60,583 nt of DNA from Roseateles sp. (lineage in GTDB: Bacteria; Pseudomonadota; Gammaproteobacteria; Burkholderiales; Burkholderiaceae). The position numbers were made by a program, and so were the translations under genes. The DNA lies in contig JAFAMW010000012.1 of NCBI GenBank assembly GCA_019232985.1, positions 1-60,583 on the forward strand, written 5' to 3'. How positions within the stretch are numbered: the stretch's first letter is position 1; every line of letters begins with the position of its first letter. Below, piece by piece: positions 54,744 through 60,583 of this stretch. The notes beneath the pieces are model-generated. The model was not told the DNA's origin. It did not search any database and saw only the letters and a program-made list of their open reading frames with translations.

Positions 54744-55595
54744 GTGTCCGACCGGATCAAAGTCCTGCCCCAATACCTGCTGCCGAAACAGGCGCTGACC
54801 CGCTTCGCCGGCGCGCTCGCGCGGCGCGAGCTCGGCGCCGTCACGCAGGCGGCGATCCGGCGTTTCATCGCGAAATACGGCGTGAACATGGCCGAGGCGG
54901 CCGAGTCCGACCCGGCCGCCTACAAGACCTTCAACGACTTCTTCACGCGCGCGCTGAAGCCCGGCGCGCGCCCGCTCGCCGCGACCGACCTGCTCAGCCC
55001 GGTCGACGGCGCGATCAGCCAGTTCGGCACGATCGCGGACGGGCAGATCTTCCAGGCCAAGGGCCACGACTTCTCGGCGACGGCCCTGGTCGGCGGCGAC
55101 GCGGCGCTCGCCGCGCCGTTCCGCGACGGCTCGTTCGCGAACCTGTACCTGAGCCCGCGCGACTACCACCGCATCCACATGCCCTGCGCGGGCCGGCTCA
55201 CGCGCATGATCCATGTGCCGGGCGCGCTGTTCTCGGTCAACCCGACGACCGCGCGCGGCGTGCCGGGGCTGTTCGCGCGCAACGAGCGCGTCGTCTGCGT
55301 GTTCGAGAACGAGCGCTTCGGCTCCTTCGTGCTCGTGCTCGTCGGCGCGACGATCGTCGGCTCGATGGCGACGGCCTGGCACGGCGTCGTCAACCCGCCG
55401 CGCCCCGGCCGGCTGCGCGACTGGCGCTACGAAGGCGGCGCCGTCGCGCTCGAGCGCGGCGCCGAGATGGGCCGTTTCCTGCTCGGCTCGACCGTCGTGA
55501 TGCTGTTCCCGAAGCGCGCCGGGCTCTCGTTCAACCCGGCCTGGCAGCCCGACGGCGCGGTCCGCATGGGCGAGGCGATGGCCGCGCTCGCCTAG
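54744..55595 (+). CDS. psd: Phosphatidylserine decarboxylase
   Basis: A 283-residue Psd proenzyme: 'YKTFNDFFTRALKPGARPL', 'LSPVDGAISQFG', 'NLYLSPRDYHRIHMPCAGRL' and the self-cleavage motif LGST with Ser249, which becomes the pyruvoyl group of the alpha chain. It makes phosphatidylethanolamine at the inner membrane. GTG at 54744 ('VSDRIKVLPQYLLPKQ') matches the family N-terminus. Stands alone, convergent with the EAL/GGDEF gene. Confidence 0.95.
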   Translation: MSDRIKVLPQYLLPKQALTRFAGALARRELGAVTQAAIRRFIAKYGVNMAEAAESDPAAYKTFNDFFTRALKPGARPLAATDLLSPVDGAISQFGTIADGQIFQAKGHDFSATALVGGDAALAAPFRDGSFANLYLSPRDYHRIHMPCAGRLTRMIHVPGALFSVNPTTARGVPGLFARNERVVCVFENERFGSFVLVLVGATIVGSMATAWHGVVNPPRPGRLRDWRYEGGAVALERGAEMGRFLLGSTVVMLFPKRAGLSFNPAWQPDGAVRMGEAMAALA

Positions 55596-55612
55596 GACCG
55601 CGGGGCACCGCC

Positions 55613-57886
55613 TCAGCCGGCCGGCGCGACCCGGCCCTCGAACAGGGCCTCGAGGGCGGCCGCCGGCATCGGCCGGCCGAGCAGGAAACCCTGCAGCTGG
55701 GTGCAGCCGAGCGCCTCGGCGTGCGCGGCCTGGGCCTCGGTCTCGACGCCCTCGGCGACGACCTCGAGGCCGAGCGCGCGGCCGATCGTGCAGCTCGCCG
55801 CGACGATCGCCGCGGCGCCGGGCTCGGGCAGCGGCTCGATCAGGCTGCGGTCGAGCTTGAGCGCCGCGATCGGCAGCTGGCGCAGCAGCGTCAGCGAGGA
55901 CTGGCCGGTGCCGAAGTCGTCGAGCGCGCAGTCGACGCCTGCCGCGCGCAGCAGCTGCAGCTGCGGCAGCACGCGCGCGAGGTTCGCGATCGTCGCCGTC
56001 TCGGTGACCTCGATCGACAGCAGCTCGTGCGGCAGCTCGAGCGCGTCGAGCCGCGCGAGCAGGTCCTCGGCGAACTGCGGGTCCTCGAACTGCAGCGGCG
56101 AGACATTGACGGCGACCGGCACGGCCGGCCCGCCCGCGTCGCACCAGCGCCGCAGCTGGGCGAGCGCGAGCTCGAGCACGAGGCTGCCGAGCGCCTTGAT
56201 CTGCCCGGTGCGCTCGGCCGCGGGGATGAACTCGATCGGGCTCACGCGCGTGCCGTCGGAGCGCTGCCAGCGCACGAGCGCCTCGACGCCGCTGAGCGCG
56301 CGCGCGCCGGCCGCGAACTTGGGCTGGTACTCGAGGTGGAACTCGCGCGCTTCGATCGCCGCGCCGAGCGTCTGCTCGGTCTCGAGGCGCGCGCGCGACA
56401 CGCCGTCGAGCGCCGGGTCGAAGCGCAGCCACGACGAGCCGGCGATCTGCTTGGCGCGGTGCATCGCGCTCTCGGCCGCGCGCAGCAGCACGGTCGCGTC
56501 GGCCGCGTCGCGCGGGTACAGCGCGAGGCCGGCCGACATATGCATGTACAGCTGGATGCCGCTGACCGCGAACGGCGCCTCGAGCAGCTCGAGCAGCTCG
56601 CGCACGATGCGCTCGGCCTCGGCCGCGCCGACGTCCTCGACGAGCACGACGAACTGGTCCTCGCCGAGCCGCGCGAGCGTCGCACGCTCGGGCATGCACG
56701 CGGCGAGCCGGCGCGCGATCGCGAACAGCAGCGCGTCGCCGACCTCGAAGCCGAGGCTTTCGTTGACGAGCTGGAAGCGGTCGAGGTCGGCCGAGATCAG
56801 CGCGAGCGGCGGGCAGCGCGCGTCGCGCGTGAGCTCGCGCAGGCGCGCGACCGCGAAGTTGCGGTTCGGCAGGTCGGTCAGCTCGTCGTGCAGGGCCTGG
56901 CGGCGCAGCGCCGCGAGCGCGGCCTGGTGCGAGCTGTCGTCGATCATCATCACGAGCTCGGCCGGCGCCCCGTCCCAGTCGAGGTGGCTCGACAGGCCGC
57001 GGACATGGATCGCGCGGCCGTCGCGGCGGCGCCGCGTCGCCTGCCATTCGCGTCGCGCGCCGCGGTCGGCGAGCAGCGCGCGGTGCTCGGCCATCAGGCG
57101 CTCGTGCTCCTCGGCCGGCACGAGCTCGCCGATCAGCGAAGCGGCGGCTTCGGCCTCCGAATCGAAGCCGAACATGACCCGCGCGGCCGGATTGGTATAC
57201 AGCACGCGGCCGTGGCGCGCCACGGCGAGGCCCTGCAGCGACTGCTCGGCGAGCAGCATGAAGCGCTGCGACTGGCGCGACACCTCGCGGTGCGCGCGCG
57301 CCACCGACAGCAGCAGCAGGCCCAGGCTCAGCACCGTCTGGACGACGAAGCCTGCCGTGTACGTGATCGGCGAGCGGCCCTGGGCGTCGAGCAGCGGCGC
57401 GCTCAGCTGCACGCCGGCGAGGCCCAGCAGCGCGAGCGCGATCCAGCGCTCGGCGCGGTCGCCGCCGCGCCACATCACGGCCGCGCCGACGCAGCTGCCC
57501 GCCGCGAGCAGCAGCGCGCCGACGATGATCGCGCTGCGGATGTCGAACGCGCCCAGCACGCCGACGCCGACGACCATCAGCAGCCAGGCCGGCAGCGCCA
57601 GGCCGACCGGCAGGCGCCGGCGCCGGTACAGGAGCGCGCCGGCGAGCAGCTTCACGAGCGAGCCCATCAGGCAGGCCGCGGCGACAAGCGACTGCAGCGC
57701 GCGCCAGCCCCCGGGCGGGGTCGCGTCGCCGAGCACCGGGCCGATCAGCAGGCCGACGCCGAGCAGCATCCAGCTCGCGCTCCAGTCGCGCACGAACACG
57801 TGGCGCCGGTCCATCGACCAGAGCAGCAGCAGGGCGCCGCCCAGCATCAGGTTGATCCCGGCGCTCAGCGTGAGCAGCACGTTCAC
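55613..57886 (-). CDS. Membrane PAS-GGDEF-EAL protein, probable c-di-GMP phosphodiesterase
   Basis: A 757-residue protein: about seven membrane helices in the first 205 residues, a PAS domain ('LLAEQSLQGLAVARHGRVLYTNPAARVMFG'), a degenerate GGDEF domain whose signature is GEDQF (residues 408-412), and an EAL domain with E535 in 'GVEALVRW', 'AVNVSP', 'SIEVTET', 'DDFGTG', 'LKLD', 'AEGVET' and 'QGFLLGRP'. All EAL catalytic residues are there, so it should hydrolyse c-di-GMP; the GGDEF site should not make it but may bind GTP and regulate. Signal unknown. Confidence 0.92.
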   Translation of the reverse strand: MNVLLTLSAGINLMLGGALLLLWSMDRRHVFVRDWSASWMLLGVGLLIGPVLGDATPPGGWRALQSLVAAACLMGSLVKLLAGALLYRRRRLPVGLALPAWLLMVVGVGVLGAFDIRSAIIVGALLLAAGSCVGAAVMWRGGDRAERWIALALLGLAGVQLSAPLLDAQGRSPITYTAGFVVQTVLSLGLLLLSVARAHREVSRQSQRFMLLAEQSLQGLAVARHGRVLYTNPAARVMFGFDSEAEAAASLIGELVPAEEHERLMAEHRALLADRGARREWQATRRRRDGRAIHVRGLSSHLDWDGAPAELVMMIDDSSHQAALAALRRQALHDELTDLPNRNFAVARLRELTRDARCPPLALISADLDRFQLVNESLGFEVGDALLFAIARRLAACMPERATLARLGEDQFVVLVEDVGAAEAERIVRELLELLEAPFAVSGIQLYMHMSAGLALYPRDAADATVLLRAAESAMHRAKQIAGSSWLRFDPALDGVSRARLETEQTLGAAIEAREFHLEYQPKFAAGARALSGVEALVRWQRSDGTRVSPIEFIPAAERTGQIKALGSLVLELALAQLRRWCDAGGPAVPVAVNVSPLQFEDPQFAEDLLARLDALELPHELLSIEVTETATIANLARVLPQLQLLRAAGVDCALDDFGTGQSSLTLLRQLPIAALKLDRSLIEPLPEPGAAAIVAASCTIGRALGLEVVAEGVETEAQAAHAEALGCTQLQGFLLGRPMPAAALEALFEGRVAPAG

Positions 57887-57970
57887 GGCGCCTCCGCCAA
57901 GCCGTGCGCCGGCAAGGGCGCCGCTTGCGCCGACAATAGCGCTTTCATCGTCCCCCCATCAGTCTTCGCC

Positions 57971-59269
57971 ATGCAGCAGCGTGTTTTGACCGGCATCACC
58001 ACGACGGGCACCTTGCACCTCGGCAATTATGTCGGTGCGATCCGTCCCGCCATCGCCGCGAGCCGGTCGGCCAGCGTACAGAGTTTCTATTTCATGGCGG
58101 ACTACCACGCCCTGATCAAGTGCGACGACCCCGCGCGCATCGCCCGCTCGCGCCTGCAGATCGCCGCGACCTGGCTCGCCGCGGGCCTCGACCCCGAGCG
58201 CGTCGTGTTCTACCGCCAGAGCGACGTCCCCGAGGTCACCGAGCTGACCTGGCTGCTGACCTGCGTGACCTCCAAGGGCCAGATGAACCGCGCCCACGCC
58301 TACAAGGCCGCCGTCGACGCCAACGTCGCCGCGGGCGAGGACGCCGACGCCGGCGTCAGCATGGGCCTGTATTGCTACCCGATCCTGATGGCCGCCGACA
58401 TCCTGATGTTCAACGCCCACCGCGTGCCGGTCGGCAAGGACCAGGTCCAGCACATCGAGATGGCGCGCGACGTCGCCCAGCGCTTCAACCACCTGTTCGG
58501 CCAGGGCCGCGACTTCTTCGTGCTGCCCGAGGCCGAGGTCGAGGCCGAGATGGAGCTGCTGCCCGGGCTGGACGGCCGCAAGATGAGCAAGAGCTACGAC
58601 AACGTCGTGCCGCTGTTCGAGGGCGGGGCCAAGGCGCTCAAGGAGGCGATTGCTCGGATCAAAACCGATTCGCGCCTGCCTGGCGAGCCCAAGGACCCGC
58701 AGGGCCAGCCGCTGGTGCAGATCTTCGACGCCTTCGCCACGCCTGCTGAGCGCACGGCCTTTCGCGACGCGCTGCGCGAAGGCCTGGCCTGGGGAGAAGC
58801 CAAAGAACGGCTGTTCGCTCAGATCGAAGGTCAAATCGGCCCGATGCGCGCCCACTACGAAGCGCTGATGGCGCACCCCGAACGCATCGAGGCGATCTTG
58901 CAGCACGGTGCCGACAAGGCACGCGCAATCGCCACCCCCTTCCTGGCCGAGCTGCGCGCTGCGGTCGGGCTGACCGTGTTCACCGCGCTGCCCGTCGCTG
59001 TGGCGGCCGCCGGGCCTAAGCAAGCGCTGCCGCTGTTCAAGCAGTACCGCGAGGGGGACGGCAAGTTCTACTTCAAGTTCCAGGATGCCGATGGCCGGCT
59101 GCTGCTGCAAAGCCGCGGCTTTGACAGCGGCCGCGACGCCGGCCAGTGGGTCGCGCGGCTCAAGCGCGAGGGCGCCAGCGCCTTGGCCGAGCTGCCGGCC
59201 ACGCGGGCCGAGGGCGTGAACGAAGCCGAGATCGCCGCGGCCTTGGCCGCACTGGCCGCTGCGCAATGA
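57971..59269 (+). CDS. trpS: Tryptophanyl-tRNA synthetase
   Basis: A 432-residue class I synthetase: HIGH-type 'TLHLGNY' near residue 15, 'KMSKS' at 204-208, 'GVSMGLYCYPILMAADIL' and 'PVGKDQVQHIE'. The C-terminal extension of about 60 residues ('LFKQYREGDGKFYFKFQDADGRLLLQSRGF') is a YegP-like module found in Burkholderiales TrpS. From about 58650 onward codon choice shifts (more GCT, CCT, ACC, GAA; less CTC and ACG) compared with the rest of the gene. ATGA overlap with the next gene. Confidence 0.95.
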   Translation: MQQRVLTGITTTGTLHLGNYVGAIRPAIAASRSASVQSFYFMADYHALIKCDDPARIARSRLQIAATWLAAGLDPERVVFYRQSDVPEVTELTWLLTCVTSKGQMNRAHAYKAAVDANVAAGEDADAGVSMGLYCYPILMAADILMFNAHRVPVGKDQVQHIEMARDVAQRFNHLFGQGRDFFVLPEAEVEAEMELLPGLDGRKMSKSYDNVVPLFEGGAKALKEAIARIKTDSRLPGEPKDPQGQPLVQIFDAFATPAERTAFRDALREGLAWGEAKERLFAQIEGQIGPMRAHYEALMAHPERIEAILQHGADKARAIATPFLAELRAAVGLTVFTALPVAVAAAGPKQALPLFKQYREGDGKFYFKFQDADGRLLLQSRGFDSGRDAGQWVARLKREGASALAELPATRAEGVNEAEIAAALAALAAAQ

Positions 59270-59796
59270 CCGGCGCACGGCTGTTGCGCTGGATCACCGG
59301 ACTCGCGCTCGTGGCAGCGCTGTGCGCTTTTTTGGCCACGCCGTGGATGGCCGTGCACGCCTTGCGCACGGCGGCAGCGAATCACGATGAGGTCGCCCTG
59401 GCGCAACGCGTGGATTTCGAGCGCCTTCGTGAAAGCGTCAAGCTCGATCTGCTCAACCGCCTTGCCGGCACCGGCCGCGATGCTTCCAGCCCCGCTGACG
59501 CGCCCACGCGAGCGCGCCGTCTCGGCGCGGCCGTCGCCGGCGCACTGCTCGGGCCGATGGTCGATGAGCTCGTCACGCCTCACAACATCGCGCTGCTGCT
59601 GCAGGGCCACCGCGTCGTGACCGGCGGGGCGGCAACCTCCGCCCCGCCCCCCGAGATCGTCAGCTCGGGGCATTACGAAAGCCTTAACAGATTCGTCTAC
59701 GCGATCCGCCGCGGCAGCGACGACGAGCCCGTGGAGTTTGTCTTCGATCGCGATGGCCTCTCGGACTGGAAGCTGGCAGAGTTGCGCTTTCACTGA
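59266..59796 (+). CDS. DUF2939 protein
   Basis: A 176-residue protein with one N-terminal membrane segment or uncleaved signal ('WITGLALVAALCAFLATPWMAV') and the DUF2939 pattern 'HALRTAAANHDEVALAQRVDFERLRESVKLDL' then a C-terminal beta-rich part ('GHYESLNRFVYAIR...VEFVFDRDGLSDWKLAELRF'). Family function unknown, membrane-anchored in the periplasm. ATG at 59266 overlaps the trpS stop, so it is coupled to trpS. Confidence 0.9.
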   Translation: MTGARLLRWITGLALVAALCAFLATPWMAVHALRTAAANHDEVALAQRVDFERLRESVKLDLLNRLAGTGRDASSPADAPTRARRLGAAVAGALLGPMVDELVTPHNIALLLQGHRVVTGGAATSAPPPEIVSSGHYESLNRFVYAIRRGSDDEPVEFVFDRDGLSDWKLAELRFH

Positions 59797-59816
59797 GAAA
59801 ACGCACGGAGTCCCGC

Positions 59817-60272
59817 ATGCCCACCCACCCGCGTCGCACCCTGCTCTCCGCCGGCCTGATCGGCGCGGCCCTGCCCGCCCTCGCCGCGACACAGACCGCC
59901 AGCGCCGCCGGTGGCGACAAGGTCGTCTATCACTTCGACAACACCGCCGAACAGGCCACCAAGGGCCTGCGCAACATCCGCAACCACCTGGATACGGCGC
60001 CGGAGACGACCATCGTGGCCGTGGCACACGCTGAGGGCGTGGACTTCCTCATGGAAGGCGCCCAGGACCCGAAGAACCCCAACATCATCTACGCCGAGCT
60101 GGTCTCGGCGCTGAGCGCGCGTGGCGTGCGCTTCGAGGTCTGCGAGATCACGCTGAAAAACCGCAAGCTGGACAAGGGGCAGTTCGTGCTCGACGCGCAG
60201 TTCACGCCTTCGGGCGTCGTGCGAGTCGGGCGGCTACAAAACCGCGAGGGCTTCGCCTACCTCAAGCCCTGA
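59817..60272 (+). CDS. DsrE-family exported protein
   Basis: A 151-residue protein with an export signal ('RRTLLSAGLIGAALPALAA', a twin Arg at its start) and a DsrE/F-like alpha/beta fold ('KVVYHFDNTAEQATKGLRNIRNHLD', 'TTIVAVAHAEGVDFLMEGA', 'LSARGVRFEVCEITLKNRKLD'). A single Cys at 'FEVCEITL' is where periplasmic DsrE-like proteins carry it. Sulfur handling is possible but not shown. It follows DUF2939 by 20 bp. Confidence 0.88.
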   Translation: MPTHPRRTLLSAGLIGAALPALAATQTASAAGGDKVVYHFDNTAEQATKGLRNIRNHLDTAPETTIVAVAHAEGVDFLMEGAQDPKNPNIIYAELVSALSARGVRFEVCEITLKNRKLDKGQFVLDAQFTPSGVVRVGRLQNREGFAYLKP

Positions 60273-60288
60273 GTAACCGTGTTCCGAG

Positions 60289-60583
<295 letters not shown>

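Noticed and set aside
54008..57970. Giant plus-strand frame fused in front of trpS
   Set aside because: The frame runs antisense through trhO and the EAL/GGDEF gene. TrpS similarity begins at 57971 with a proper N-terminus, so no fusion exists.

Overview
The window is about 60.6 kb of very GC-rich bacterial chromosome, densely packed with single-domain housekeeping and accessory genes. The gene content points to a betaproteobacterium of the order Burkholderiales. The markers are a PhaM-type polyhydroxyalkanoate granule regulator, a DUF3567 protein, methionine synthase split into two genes, a TrpS with the short C-terminal extension typical of the group, and a FinO-domain ProQ protein. I see no rRNA, tRNA, CRISPR array, prophage or replication origin.

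Layout. 1-1.35 kb: end of a ComM/YifB ATPase gene and a toxin-antitoxin pair. 1.4-6.3 kb: the two halves of cobalamin-dependent methionine synthase, with an HD-GYP-like gene on the other strand between them. 6.3-14.1 kb: rhodanese, ProQ/FinO RNA chaperone, DUF4197, a shortened FAH-family protein, DUF3567, a double AAA+ ATPase coupled to a TraB/GumN protein, and PhaM. 14.2-18.0 kb: glcDEF glycolate oxidase. 18.1-24.2 kb: a YpfJ-like metalloprotease, then a coupled operon holding a Tat-exported Cys-rich protein, a PqqD-like protein, an HprK-like kinase and a nucleotidyltransferase-fold protein (the poorly understood 'HPr-rel-A' set), then a sensor kinase. 24.3-34.9 kb: glpK, a WYL regulator, an M16 protease, an acyltransferase, XdhC, two GST genes, a membrane-anchored receiver domain and a peroxiredoxin.

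35-50.6 kb is dominated by peptidoglycan turnover: murQ-ampG-nagX-like-GHL10 lipoprotein, then a penicillin-acylase-family protein. The selU/vapBC-like and selD genes follow, then two tandem AmiD-like amidase lipoproteins running into a four-gene peptide ABC importer. The murQ operon and both amidase genes carry the same two-part box, GTTATG-N15-GCNAT, upstream of their promoters, which suggests a small shared regulon. The functional picture is that amidases strip stem peptides in the periplasm, the ABC importer takes up peptides, the GHL10 enzyme cuts denuded glycan, AmpG imports muropeptides or sugars, and MurQ feeds MurNAc-6-P back to GlcNAc-6-P.

50.6-60.6 kb: an SGNH esterase, a thioesterase, a divergent MurA, dinJ-yafQ, trhO, psd, an EAL/GGDEF protein, trpS, DUF2939 and DsrE-like genes, and the C-terminal end of an IS110-family transposase cut by the window edge. 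Three independent type II toxin-antitoxin modules lie in the window. Several genes have a -10-like hexamer only 6-7 nt before the start codon, which suggests leaderless mRNAs.
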